Below, one piece after another: positions 33,033 to 43,124 of a DNA stretch of 64,000 bases. Numbering within the stretch: the first letter of the stretch is position 1; each line of letters starts with the position of its first letter. Both the position numbers and the translations under genes were made by a program. This DNA is from CAZSBG01 sp964605145 (GTDB lineage Bacteria; Zhuqueibacterota; Zhuqueibacteria; Thermofontimicrobiales; Thermofontimicrobiaceae). The notes beneath the pieces were generated by a model. That model did no database searches. It was not told where the DNA came from and saw nothing but the letters and a program-made list of their open reading frames with translations. The stretch spans positions 36,391 to 100,390 of the forward strand of contig CAZSBG010000007.1 in NCBI GenBank assembly GCA_964605145.1. Reading direction: 5' to 3'.

Positions 33033-34811
33033 TCACACAAAATAAAAAATATAGATCAGGCTGATGGCCAGCACGCCAACCAACAGGTTCATGGGCACTC
33101 CTATTTTAATGAAATCCCGAAATTTATATCCACCGGGACCATACACCATGAGATTCGTCTGGTAGCCCAGGGGCGTTGCAAAACTGGCTGATGCTGCGAT
33201 AGCAACCGCGATCAGGAAAGGCCGGGGATCGAGTCCGGCATGCTTGGCAGTGGCCAGGGCAATTGGAAAAATCAAAGCGGCTGCAGCATTATTGGTGATT
33301 ATTTCCGTGTAAAAACTGGTCAGGAAATAAACGACAGCAAGCAGGGCAATTACCCCCAGGGCGCTTGTAGCAATGACCAGATTATTTGCAAGAAATTGCG
33401 CAACCCCGGAATTTTGCAATGCGCGGGCTAATCCAAACGCTGATGCAATGACGAGCAAAACATTCCAGCGTACGCTTTTATGAGCATCGCTGGGAGAGAT
33501 GCATCGGGAAATGATGAGAACCACAGCCGCCAGCGCCGTGGCAATGACAATCGGCAGCAGGTTTAATCCCATAGCGAGGATCATTGCAATAAACACAAAC
33601 GTCGAAAAATATGAGTACCATTTAGGCTTTGAAGGAATTTTCTCAGATTCTGAAACAAGATTGAAATCATTTGAATTATACCATCGTTGCAAAAAATCAT
33701 TTTTTGCAAGAATTAAGAGTGTATCTCCCTCCCGCAGAATAATATCCCCAATTTTTTGCTGAATTCTCTCACCGTTTCGATGTATGGCGATAATAACGGC
33801 ATTGTAACGGCTTCTGAAGTTGCTCTCACGCACATTCACACCGATCAGCGGTGAACTGGGCGAAATGACGGTTTCATACGTTCGAAGGATATCGGAATCA
33901 TAATTTTTTAAATCGAATGTTGTATCTTTTATGATAGACAGACCCTGTGTTTTCTGCAATTCAATGATCGTCGCTGGCAGTCCGGTGAAAAACAATCGAT
34001 CGTGAAGCTTAATCGTCTCCTCTGGCCCTACCGGCGCCAGGATATTTTTCTTCCTTTCGATCTGGAATAAAAACAATCCTTTCAAATGACGCAGCCCGGC
34101 CTGTTCAATGGTTTTCCCGATGTATTGGCAATCGGATTCCACTTTTAATTCGACAACGAATTCCCTGGTGTTTTCTCCCAGCTCCACCATGGGTTCCTTG
34201 CGATCCGGCAATAATTTATGACCGAAGACAGCAATCAACAGCACCCCAATGATTGTGATGGGCAATCCCACTTTTGTAATTTCGAAGAAACCCATTCCAT
34301 CCATGCCGCTCTGAATCATGAGGCCATGAACCACAAGGTTTGTGCTGGTGCCGATCAAGGTGCAGGTTCCTCCCAAAATTGCTGCATATGAGAGCGGAAT
34401 GAGTAGCTTGGAAATCGCATAATCGTGTTTTTTTGCCCAGGCATGAATGGTGGGAATAAGCATGGCGACAATGGGCGTGTTGTTGAAAAATGCAGACAGC
34501 GCTGAAACAGGGAAAAGAAAGCGAAGTAATTTTTGAGTGATACTCTGCTGATTTTTCCCCAAAATTGTGGTGCCTAAGTGGTTTAAAATGCCGGTTTGTT
34601 TCATGGATTCCGCAACAATGAAAAGGAAGCCCACGGTAAGCATTCCGCTATTGGAAAATCCAGCCAACGCTTCTTTTGAATCCACCACACCACCGATGAC
34701 CAGCAAAAGCAAAGCAGAAAACACAACCACATCAGGTTCTAATAATTCTTTTATCAATATTCCTGTCATTAAAACAAGAATGAAAATCGTATACCAGAAA
34801 TAAAAATCCAT
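33033..34811 (-). CDS. SLC13-family permease with two TrkA-C domains
   Basis: A 592-residue inner-membrane transporter. About ten to twelve membrane helices are split by a cytoplasmic region (about residues 205-385) holding two TrkA-C (RCK_C) domains. The family signature N-T-x(n) is visible in SAFFNNTPIVAMLIP near residue 110 and TNNAAAALIFPIALA near residue 520. Members move divalent anions such as sulfate with sodium. The position just upstream of sat and cysC argues for sulfate. Substrate is inferred from context. Confidence 0.92.
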   Translation of the reverse strand: MDFYFWYTIFILVLMTGILIKELLEPDVVVFSALLLLVIGGVVDSKEALAGFSNSGMLTVGFLFIVAESMKQTGILNHLGTTILGKNQQSITQKLLRFLFPVSALSAFFNNTPIVAMLIPTIHAWAKKHDYAISKLLIPLSYAAILGGTCTLIGTSTNLVVHGLMIQSGMDGMGFFEITKVGLPITIIGVLLIAVFGHKLLPDRKEPMVELGENTREFVVELKVESDCQYIGKTIEQAGLRHLKGLFLFQIERKKNILAPVGPEETIKLHDRLFFTGLPATIIELQKTQGLSIIKDTTFDLKNYDSDILRTYETVISPSSPLIGVNVRESNFRSRYNAVIIAIHRNGERIQQKIGDIILREGDTLLILAKNDFLQRWYNSNDFNLVSESEKIPSKPKWYSYFSTFVFIAMILAMGLNLLPIVIATALAAVVLIISRCISPSDAHKSVRWNVLLVIASAFGLARALQNSGVAQFLANNLVIATSALGVIALLAVVYFLTSFYTEIITNNAAAALIFPIALATAKHAGLDPRPFLIAVAIAASASFATPLGYQTNLMVYGPGGYKFRDFIKIGVPMNLLVGVLAISLIYIFYFV

Positions 34812-35332
34812 CGAATTCGATCAGCTTTCAGGAAGTTTGATATGTAACCGGGTTTCTTAATAATTAAGTAATTTAATACAAAAAACAATCTGATGCAACT
34901 TTAATTAAAATTTATTCAGTAATGTAATATTTCCAGATTAACTTATGACTTTTTTGCATAAAAACCAATTTCATTTGGGGGGACTCTGCAAAATTTGCAC
35001 AATGCAGCATCTTTTGCACATTATCCTCGGCTATTTTCATTCGGAATAGCACAACCAAAAAAAGTGCGCGCGAACACATATTTTACTAATGGTTTCTTTA
35101 TCTTATGAAAACCTGATCAATAACCAGGCAGGATTTCTTCATATTTTATTATGAGTTATATACTTGCAATCTATAAGTTATGCTGAAAGAATCATTCGAA
35201 CATTTGTCAGTTTTCAAACTTAAAAATGACTCCGAAATGTCATTATTCAAATGAACAATCAATTTAATTGTCTAATTTTATTTTTCTTAGCGATCATTCT
35301 TTCATATTGAACTAATTTTTCTGATATTAAGA
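34812..35332. other. 520-bp divergent gap, no gene found
   Basis: Region between the leftward permease gene and the sigma-54 promoter at 35333. I see no supported gene, RNA gene or terminator. TTTGCACA occurs twice (34994-35030) but without further structure. Confidence 0.5.
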
Positions 35333-35348
35333 TGGCACAAAACTTGCA
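35333..35348 (+). promoter_or_regulatory. Consensus sigma-54 promoter
   Basis: TGGCAC, AAAAC, TTGCA: an exact match to the sigma-54 consensus core and spacing. It is 125 bp upstream of the ATG at 35473 with no other gene between. It strongly suggests the sorted surface protein is controlled by an NtrC-type activator. Confidence 0.8.
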
Positions 35349-35472
35349 AATATTTTTGCCAAAATATACAAAATCTGTCAAAGAATTCACAACTGCTACC
35401 AACATTTTTTAAAATAAGTCAGGATTAACCGATCGTAAATTATTCTCATTCATTTATTACATGGAGGACAAC

Positions 35473-37848
35473 ATGAAATTTATCAAAGTTACCGCTTTTA
35501 GTGTCATTATGGTTTTATTGTTCAGTGTTACATCGACCTTTGGCCAAAATTTTGGATTAGGGAAAATTACAGGCACAGTAAGCAGTGAGTTGGACAGCCT
35601 GCCTGTTGCAGATGCATGGGTGCTCGCAGTGAATCCCTTGAATTTTATGCCCATGAAAAACCAACCGACTAAAACCGATTCCAATGGATTTTATCAGTTC
35701 GATAGTTTGAGCGCCGGTCAATATTTCGTCTATGTTAGCGCGGATAGTTTTATCGCTGAAATTTTTGATGATGCTCAAAGTCCACTTTCAGCATCGCCCA
35801 TTTCGCTTGCACCCGGGGCTACAGTCTCGGACGTTGACTTTTACCTGGCACTCGGCGGAACAATTTACGGAACAGTGACCGATTCAAGCGGCGCCGGCCT
35901 TCCGGATGTAATGGTGACAGCCACTCCATTCGAACAATTCCCCAATAGCGGCTGGATCGATTCGCTGATGAATGCAAATTTCAATTTCGTTTATACTGAT
36001 GAAAATGGAAATTACAAAATAAATACGCTGCCCACCGGCCAATACCGCGTGACTGCCAAATTAAACAACATGTTTCCGCCGGTCATTCAGTACTATGAAA
36101 ATACAAGCGATTTTGAAGATGCGACACCGGTAGATGTAACCGCCGGTGAAGTTGTCGGGTACAGCGTTGATTTTCATTTCGAATACACGGTACCCAATGG
36201 ATCGATTTCAGGCACCATTACCGACAGCGAGGGCAATCCGCTTTCCAATATCTGGGTAATGACCTACGAACCATTTGCTGCTGATTCCATCTTTCGGAAT
36301 TTCCCGGGATTCCCCCACCTCGAAAAAACTGATGAAAATGGGAATTACCGCATCAATGGTCTGAAACCAGGTGATTATTATGTCTCTGCTACCTGTGCGG
36401 AATGGTGGAATTTCCAAACGCTGTGGTACGATGGACAGGGTGGAACTCTTGTCTATGAAGACGCCGTTTCAGTGCCGGTTGAAAATGGTGTGGTAAGTGA
36501 GGGCATTGATTTTGTTTTCGATAAAGAAAATCAGTTAGGCGCCATAACCGGCCAGGTTGTTTCTGATGAAGACGGTTCCCCTGTGGCACACGCGTACGTC
36601 GAAGCCATGCGGGTGGATACCTCGTATTTTGGCCCCACGGTTCGCCCGAGGCCGGCAATGTTCAGCTATACAGACGCGAACGGAAATTACAAACTGGACA
36701 ATGTGCTCAATGGTCAGTACGTCGTTATGGTTCACAAAAATGGCTATACCGAATTTTACGATGATGTGCAGGACCTTGCAAGCGCCACCTATGTTGAAGT
36801 GACAGATGGCGGCACAGTCGAAAACATCAATTTTGCCATCCCGGCAGTGCCTGCAAGCGGCAGCATCATCTCAGGCATGGTTACTATTGATTCAACCGGC
36901 GCGCCCATTCCCAATGCGTTGATCGTTGCATTCCCGGCATTCGATTCGACAAAGGTTGGTCACTTTCACGGTGATTTCACGCTATTCGATTTCCATGCAA
37001 CTATGGCAGATTCACAGGGGAACTATACTCTGGGCGGTATTCCCGAAGGTGATTATATCATTTCCTGCTGGGCTCCGGAATATGTTGTTGAATTTTACAA
37101 TGACAAAAAGGATCCCTGGGAAGCTGACAGAATCACTCTTGACGGGACAGAGGAACTCACCGGAGTGGATTTTGCCTTGCAGCCTGGTTGGGGATTCGAT
37201 TACCTGCTGCCTGAAAATGGCATGAACATGGGCACCATCGCAGGCAAAGTCACCGGCGAAAATGGCGGAGCCATCAATAATGCCTATGTTTCCATTATCG
37301 ACATGAGCATGCAGGAACGCGCCTCTGAAATTACAGGCCCGGATGGCCGTTACTCTCTGGGCGGTTTGCCGGCAGGCGAATATTATATCGTTGCGAAACG
37401 CATGCCCTATGAAACAGAATATTATGGCGACGCCCCGGATATCAGTACTGCCGCTAAAGTGACTGTGGGTGAGTCAAATGATTGGGTGGTTGAAAACGCT
37501 GATTTTCAATTGAATACAATTCAAGCGACTTCCGATGTTGAATCTAATGATAACAGCACCACAGCGCCGACTAAATTTTCACTGTCGCAGAATTATCCTA
37601 ATCCATTCAATCCGACAACTCACATTCAGTACGCATTGCCCAAAGCATGCAATGTCACATTGAAAATATACAATCTGCGCGGTGAGCTTGTCCGGACATT
37701 GGTGGATGAATTTCAATCAGTTAGTCAGCATCAGGTTGCCTGGAATGGATTGAACGACAATGGACAGAAAGTCGCTGCTGGCCTTTACATCTACCAGATT
37801 AAAGCTGCAAACTTCACACAATCCATGCGATTGTTGTTGTTGAAATAG
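35473..37848 (+). CDS. Secreted multi-domain carboxypeptidase-regulatory-like protein with C-terminal sorting domain
   Basis: A 791-residue exported protein. Sec signal at 1-24 (SVIMVLLFSVTSTFGQ), then about seven carboxypeptidase-regulatory-like beta-sandwich repeats. Each has GxITGxVxxxxGxPIxNAxV and DxxGxYxLxGLPxGxYyV features. The C-terminal 85 residues are a type-A sorting domain: LSQNYPNPFNPTTHIQYAL, a VTLKIYNLRGELVRTL strand and GLYIYQIKA at the end. Such domains direct T9SS-type secretion or surface anchoring. GGAGG six bases before the ATG at 35473 fixes the start; the ATG at 35461 merely overlaps that site. A consensus sigma-54 promoter precedes it and a terminator follows. Confidence 0.92.
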   Translation: MKFIKVTAFSVIMVLLFSVTSTFGQNFGLGKITGTVSSELDSLPVADAWVLAVNPLNFMPMKNQPTKTDSNGFYQFDSLSAGQYFVYVSADSFIAEIFDDAQSPLSASPISLAPGATVSDVDFYLALGGTIYGTVTDSSGAGLPDVMVTATPFEQFPNSGWIDSLMNANFNFVYTDENGNYKINTLPTGQYRVTAKLNNMFPPVIQYYENTSDFEDATPVDVTAGEVVGYSVDFHFEYTVPNGSISGTITDSEGNPLSNIWVMTYEPFAADSIFRNFPGFPHLEKTDENGNYRINGLKPGDYYVSATCAEWWNFQTLWYDGQGGTLVYEDAVSVPVENGVVSEGIDFVFDKENQLGAITGQVVSDEDGSPVAHAYVEAMRVDTSYFGPTVRPRPAMFSYTDANGNYKLDNVLNGQYVVMVHKNGYTEFYDDVQDLASATYVEVTDGGTVENINFAIPAVPASGSIISGMVTIDSTGAPIPNALIVAFPAFDSTKVGHFHGDFTLFDFHATMADSQGNYTLGGIPEGDYIISCWAPEYVVEFYNDKKDPWEADRITLDGTEELTGVDFALQPGWGFDYLLPENGMNMGTIAGKVTGENGGAINNAYVSIIDMSMQERASEITGPDGRYSLGGLPAGEYYIVAKRMPYETEYYGDAPDISTAAKVTVGESNDWVVENADFQLNTIQATSDVESNDNSTTAPTKFSLSQNYPNPFNPTTHIQYALPKACNVTLKIYNLRGELVRTLVDEFQSVSQHQVAWNGLNDNGQKVAAGLYIYQIKAANFTQSMRLLLLK

Positions 37849-37872
37849 ATAGCCCACTCTTCGTCTCGTTAC

Positions 37873-37914
37873 AAAAGTGTACAGTTCGGATTTTAAGGGC
37901 TGTACACTTTTTTT
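37873..37914 (+). terminator. Rho-independent terminator
   Basis: AAAAGTGTACAG pairs with CTGTACACTTTT and is followed by a T run. It lies 25 bp after the stop of the sorted surface protein. Confidence 0.88.
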
Positions 37915-38128
37915 ATTTTAAACTCCTCAGCATTTCTTTCCAATGATGGTTCCCCGAATACAGCCGAATAATTACAATTTTATAAATTAATAATATTAAA
38001 TAATTCAAGCAATCAAACGATATTAATATTCGGATAAACATATTTATATTAATTAATTATGTTAAAGGCGGACATTCTATTCAGCCTTGTCACCTGAGAT
38101 AAAAATTGTTTTTCTGTACTTACGCCTT

Positions 38129-38307
38129 TAGCCTCGATTATTCACATTATATTGCTAAAGGTATCGAGATAACCTGAATGGTGCTGAATTTCGAGATGAG
38201 TACATTTTTACGTCTAAAACTGACTTTTAAATTAATTGATCATTCAATTTGATAATAATCAAGCAATTGAATCAATTTTATTTTAATTACATGAATAATT
38301 CAGGTTA
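38129..38307. repeat. Dispersed inverted-repeat (MITE-like) element, family B, copy 2
   Basis: A 179-bp element: left end TAGCCTCGATTATTCA, right end the complement of TAACCTGAATTATTCA. A left-end hairpin CTCGAT (38133) / ATCGAG (38163) sits where copy 1 has CTGGATT / AATCCAG, with the third base pair flipped from G-C to C-G. It ends 13 bp before the ATG of the hybrid kinase at 38321, so it supplies that gene's upstream region. Confidence 0.82.
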
Positions 38308-38320
38308 GAGATGGCGGATT

Positions 38321-41300
38321 ATGATCAAAAATTTGAAAATAAAATATAAAATCCTTCTGCTTCCCTCTCTGGCAGTAACGGCATTTTTGGTGCTCCTTCT
38401 CGCAAATCAAATATTGAACAATCGAAATGACCGCCTGTTGAAACAGATCGAGTCAGGTTATTACCCATCGCTTGAATTGAGCTGGAATCTCGAGATGGCA
38501 ATTAACACCATTCATTGGTACATTCAGGATGCAACCGCCATGTCCAATGAAAATATTTTTGCTGAAACAGAATCTCTGTACCAATATTTCCTCGATCAAT
38601 TGATTGAAGCAAAACAAAATTCGATCTTGACTGATGACGAAGCAGTCTTCCTCAAAACGAGACTTAACAATTATTATTCATTTGCACAGAATTTTGTTGG
38701 ACAGTTCATTGTCGACCAAAAAAATCAAGGAAGGAGCGAGGCTCAAAAAAACCTGAGTTCCAAATTTGAGGATATCAAGTCCCATTTACAAAGAACAAAG
38801 CAAAACGATAGAGAGGAAATTACCGTTGCGCTTGCATCAGCACGGAAGAATTACCAAAGATCTTTACGTATGATCAAATCCATCATTCTATTTTGCATTT
38901 TCATTTTAGGTGGGTTTTCTCTCATTCTGGCCAGATATTTCACCAAACCGTTGAAAGAAATTGTAGAAGTATCTGACAAGTTTGCAAATGGCGTGGATGA
39001 TGTTGCTGTTAATTTCAGGAGCAACGACGAAATTGGCGTTTTAGGCACTGCATTTAACTCGATGATGGAGAAGATCACAAAATCCAAACATGAAATTGAG
39101 CAGGAGAATTGGCTCAAAACAGGGATCAGTGAACTGAACAACTATCTTCGCGGAGATTACGATTTAGTCTCTCTTTCGCAGGCAATCATCCGTTTCATTG
39201 CGCCATACCTTAACGCACAAATTGGCGCTATTTATTTAACTGAAGAAGACAACACATTGAAATTGGCCGGGAGTTATGCCTACGCCACCCGCAAAACTCT
39301 TTCCAACACGTTCAGATTCGGTGAGGGCATTGTTGGGCAATGTGCACTGGAAAAAAATCGTATTTTAATCACCGAAGTTCCGCATGATTACCTCATTATC
39401 AAATCAGGATTGGGGCAGCGGTCACCCTGCAATTTGCTTGTGGTTCCTTTAGTCTATGAAAATAAAGTGACCGGTGTTATTGAACTTGCATCATTCTCTG
39501 AATTCACAGAAATTCAGCAGACGTTTCTTGAACACGCCGTGGAGAACATTGCAGTCAGTTTCAATTCAACCATATCCCGTATTCAGATTACAGAACTATT
39601 GAAAAAAACGCAAACCCAGGCCGGGGAATTACAGCATCAGCAGGAAACGCTCCGGGATACAAACCGAGAACTCGAAAAACAGCGCGAGGAACTCCGCGAG
39701 ACAAATGAAGCGCTGGCAAAACAAGCCAGGGCACTTGAGAAGCAGCGGGATGAAATAAAACAGAAAAACATCGATTTGGAACAAGCCCGGCGTGAAATTG
39801 AAATCAAAGCCAAAGATTTGGAATTGACCAGCAAATACAAATCAGAGTTTCTGGCAAATATGTCTCACGAACTTCGCACACCTTTGAACAGCCTGCTCAT
39901 TCTGGCCAATCTGCTTTCTCAAAATAAAGGAAAAAACCTGACAGAGCCGCAGGTAAAATATGCCAAAACTATTCATTCATCCGGCACTGATCTGCTCAAT
40001 TTGATAAATGATATTCTGGATTTATCCAAAGTCGAGGCCGGGAAATTAGATATCCATATCGATGACATTTCAATCGAACAACTCGCGGATGGTCTGAAAC
40101 GCTGTTTCCAGCATCTGGCTGAAGAAAAATCCATTGCATTCGAGATAGAAATCGATGAGACCATTCCAGCGAGGATCAGGTCCGATCATCAACGACTGGA
40201 ACAAATTCTGAAGAACCTGCTTTCCAATGCATTCAAATTCACTGCTGAGGGCGAGGTTAAAATCAGGATTGCCCGCCCAAATTCAAATGTCATTTTATCC
40301 ATCTCCGGACTTGACCACCGAAATTCCATCGCCTTTTCAGTCATTGATACGGGTATTGGACTCGCGCCTGAAAATCAGAAACTGATCTTTGAAGCATTTC
40401 AACAGGTTGATGCGCGGAATAATAAACAATTTCAGGGGACAGGATTGGGGCTCTCAATTTCGCGTGAATTATCAAAATTATTGGGCGGAGAAATTCAGGT
40501 TCAAAGCCAAAAAGGAAAAGGCAGCGCTTTCACGCTGTACCTGCCGCTGGATTATTATTCGGTGAAAAAATCAAAAACAGACCAGCCCAATACTCCAGAG
40601 TCAAATTCACATACATTTGATGAAGCGAAAAAAAACATAGATGAACCATTTTTGCGGAAAAAACTCGAGACCAGTCAGGTGCCGGTCTCAGAAAAAAATC
40701 CATTAAATGATGACCGAAACCACCTCGCATCTTCAGACCGATCCATCCTGATTATCGAAGATGATTTAAAGTTTGCAGAAATTTTGCTCGGACTGACGCG
40801 GGAAAAGAACTTCAAAGCGATCTGCGCGGTCGATGGTGAATCCGGCATTCACTTCGCTCATCATCACCAACCCAATGCAATTATTTTGGACATCGGCCTG
40901 CCCGGTATTGATGGCTGGACTGTCATGGAAAAACTGAAAAGCCATCCGGATACACGGCATATCCCGGTCCATTTCATTTCTGCGACAGACAATGCCATTC
41001 AGGCGAAAAAAATGGGCGCTATTGGTTTCCTTTCCAAACCAGTAACAATGGAACAATTACATGAAACATTCAAGAAAATTGAGTCTGTTATTTCCAAAAA
41101 AGTGAAAAATCTATTGGTAATTGAAAAAGATGTCGATCAGAAAAACAAGATTCTTGCTTTAATTGGGAATGGGGATGTCAATACCCTGGATGTCTCTTCC
41201 GGCAAAGAAGCGCTGGATTTGCTAAAAACCAGTGACTTCGACTGCATGATTTTGGACATGGCACTGGATGATATGTCCGGATTCGATCTATTGGAAAAAA

Positions 41301-41908
41301 TCAGAAAAGAACATTTGATTTCCAATGTGCCCGTTATTATTTATGCAGGGAATAATCTTTCAGGCAAGGAACAGGAAAAGCTAAGACAATATGCCGAGAG
41401 CATTGTCATTAAAGGAGTCAAATCGCAAGAACGACTGCTGGACGAGACTTCATTATTTTTGCATCGAATTGAGGCCAATCTGCCGGAAGATAAAAAAGCA
41501 ATGCTCAGGCGAGTTCATGATCGATTAAACATTTTAAATGGGAAGAAAATACTCATCGCAGATGATGACATGCGAAACGCATTCGCCCTTTCCAGTGTTT
41601 TGGAAGAACATAACATGAAAATTACCATCGCGAAAAACGGCAGGGAAGCACTGGAAAATTTGCAGCATAATCCTGATTTTGACTTGATCCTGATGGATAT
41701 TATGATGCCTGAAATGGACGGATACGAAACCACAGCCCGAATTCGTGAAATGAACGATTATGATAATATTCCCATTATCGCCTTGACTGCAAAAGCGATG
41801 AAACACGACAGGACAAAATGTATTGAAGCAGGCGCAAATGATTATATGACAAAACCGGTGGACGCTGAAAAATTGCTCTCACTGTTGCAAGTGTGGCTTT
41901 ATCAATAA
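38321..41908 (+). CDS. Hybrid sensor histidine kinase with three receiver domains
   Basis: A 1195-residue membrane kinase. Order: membrane segment (about 11-29), extracytoplasmic helical sensor (30-185), second membrane segment (185-205), HAMP (206-253), GAF (275-420), long coiled coil (425-505), HisKA with NMSHELRTPLNS (His about 515), and HATPase (NLLSNAFKFT, DTGIGLAPEN, GTGLGLS). Three receivers follow, with acceptor Asp at about 856, 978 and 1125; the third is the most canonical (LILMDIMMPEMDGYET). Such architecture suits a multistep phosphorelay, but no Hpt domain is present here. No strong ribosome-binding site is visible; mobile element B copy 2 abuts the start. First of five consecutive signalling genes. 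Confidence 0.93.
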   Translation: MIKNLKIKYKILLLPSLAVTAFLVLLLANQILNNRNDRLLKQIESGYYPSLELSWNLEMAINTIHWYIQDATAMSNENIFAETESLYQYFLDQLIEAKQNSILTDDEAVFLKTRLNNYYSFAQNFVGQFIVDQKNQGRSEAQKNLSSKFEDIKSHLQRTKQNDREEITVALASARKNYQRSLRMIKSIILFCIFILGGFSLILARYFTKPLKEIVEVSDKFANGVDDVAVNFRSNDEIGVLGTAFNSMMEKITKSKHEIEQENWLKTGISELNNYLRGDYDLVSLSQAIIRFIAPYLNAQIGAIYLTEEDNTLKLAGSYAYATRKTLSNTFRFGEGIVGQCALEKNRILITEVPHDYLIIKSGLGQRSPCNLLVVPLVYENKVTGVIELASFSEFTEIQQTFLEHAVENIAVSFNSTISRIQITELLKKTQTQAGELQHQQETLRDTNRELEKQREELRETNEALAKQARALEKQRDEIKQKNIDLEQARREIEIKAKDLELTSKYKSEFLANMSHELRTPLNSLLILANLLSQNKGKNLTEPQVKYAKTIHSSGTDLLNLINDILDLSKVEAGKLDIHIDDISIEQLADGLKRCFQHLAEEKSIAFEIEIDETIPARIRSDHQRLEQILKNLLSNAFKFTAEGEVKIRIARPNSNVILSISGLDHRNSIAFSVIDTGIGLAPENQKLIFEAFQQVDARNNKQFQGTGLGLSISRELSKLLGGEIQVQSQKGKGSAFTLYLPLDYYSVKKSKTDQPNTPESNSHTFDEAKKNIDEPFLRKKLETSQVPVSEKNPLNDDRNHLASSDRSILIIEDDLKFAEILLGLTREKNFKAICAVDGESGIHFAHHHQPNAIILDIGLPGIDGWTVMEKLKSHPDTRHIPVHFISATDNAIQAKKMGAIGFLSKPVTMEQLHETFKKIESVISKKVKNLLVIEKDVDQKNKILALIGNGDVNTLDVSSGKEALDLLKTSDFDCMILDMALDDMSGFDLLEKIRKEHLISNVPVIIYAGNNLSGKEQEKLRQYAESIVIKGVKSQERLLDETSLFLHRIEANLPEDKKAMLRRVHDRLNILNGKKILIADDDMRNAFALSSVLEEHNMKITIAKNGREALENLQHNPDFDLILMDIMMPEMDGYETTARIREMNDYDNIPIIALTAKAMKHDRTKCIEAGANDYMTKPVDAEKLLSLLQVWLYQ

Positions 41909-41920
41909 ATACGTAAAAAA

Positions 41921-43072
41921 ATGGATGATAAAATAAAAATACTTCTTGTGGACGACCAGCCGAATAATTTATTTGTTCTGGAAAGCATCCTGGAATGTCA
42001 GGAACTGATATTAATCAAAGCCAATTCGGGAAACGAGGCTCTATCAAAGGTTTTGGAACATGAGTTTGCCCTGGTGCTGTTAGATGTGCAAATGCCGGTT
42101 ATGAATGGATTCGAAACTGCAGAACTTCTCCGTGGATTTGAGAAAACAAAGCACATCCCAATTATTTTTATTACTGCGATCAATAAAGAAGAGAAATTTA
42201 TTTTTAAGGGATATCAGTCCGGCGCAGTTGACTATCTTTTCAAACCGGTTCATCCGGAAATTCTAAAGAGCAAGGTAAACATATTTTTAGACCTGTATCG
42301 TCAGCAAAAAATTGCAGAAAAGCAAGCAATTGAATTGCGGAACGTCAATAAAGAACTCAACGATTTTGCATCCATTGTGTCGCATGATTTGAAAGCGCCA
42401 CTGCGCGCCATTCGATCGCTGGCCAATTGGCTTGCCGTTGATTACGCGGATAAATTCGATGCAGAGGGTAAAGAGCAGATAAACCTGCTGGTCAATCGCG
42501 TAAAGCGTATGCACGATTTGATCAATGGCGTACTGCAATATTCCCGCGTGGGACGCATCAAGGAAAAGATAGAAATTATGGATTTAAATGAGGTTATACA
42601 GGAAGTGATCGATATGATTGCACCGCCAAAACATATTCGCATTCACATCGAAAAGTCACTGCCAACCATACATTTTGAACGAACGCGCATCACCCAGGTT
42701 TTCCAGAATCTTTTGAGCAATTCTGTAAAATATATGGATAAGCCTCAGGGAATCATCACCATCAGGTATGTAGAATTTGATGGTTCAATTAAATTCTCCA
42801 TTGCTGATAATGGACCGGGTATTGCTGAAAAACATTTCTCAAAGATATTCAAAATTTTCCAAACATTGAATCCTAAGGATGAAATTGAGAGCACCGGCAT
42901 CGGGCTGACATTGGTGAAAAAAATCATTGAAATGTATGATGGGCACATCGACCTCGAATCTGAACTTGGCCATGGCACAACATTTCACGTGACGCTCCCG
43001 AAAAAAATAGTGTGCAATGAAAGTAGTGGCGATGAAAAAGTTCGTGAAAACATTCCGATGCAAAATATTTAA
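41921..43072 (+). CDS. Receiver-histidine kinase protein
   Basis: A 383-residue soluble protein with an N-terminal receiver (acceptor Asp about 54 in LVLLDVQMP), then HisKA with IVSHDLKAPLRAI and HATPase (NLLSNSVKYMD, DNGPGIAE, GIGLTLVKK). The kinase module is of the bacteriophytochrome type. It is very close to the kinase part of the next gene (43125..44615): shared stretches include ERTRI and KYMDKP. No membrane segment. It starts 12 bp after the hybrid kinase, so it should respond to phosphate passed through that pathway. Confidence 0.92.
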   Translation: MDDKIKILLVDDQPNNLFVLESILECQELILIKANSGNEALSKVLEHEFALVLLDVQMPVMNGFETAELLRGFEKTKHIPIIFITAINKEEKFIFKGYQSGAVDYLFKPVHPEILKSKVNIFLDLYRQQKIAEKQAIELRNVNKELNDFASIVSHDLKAPLRAIRSLANWLAVDYADKFDAEGKEQINLLVNRVKRMHDLINGVLQYSRVGRIKEKIEIMDLNEVIQEVIDMIAPPKHIRIHIEKSLPTIHFERTRITQVFQNLLSNSVKYMDKPQGIITIRYVEFDGSIKFSIADNGPGIAEKHFSKIFKIFQTLNPKDEIESTGIGLTLVKKIIEMYDGHIDLESELGHGTTFHVTLPKKIVCNESSGDEKVRENIPMQNI

Positions 43073-43124
43073 CAGACGGCATGAGATTTTCGCTCGATAA
43101 GAATTTTAATAATATACCATAACC

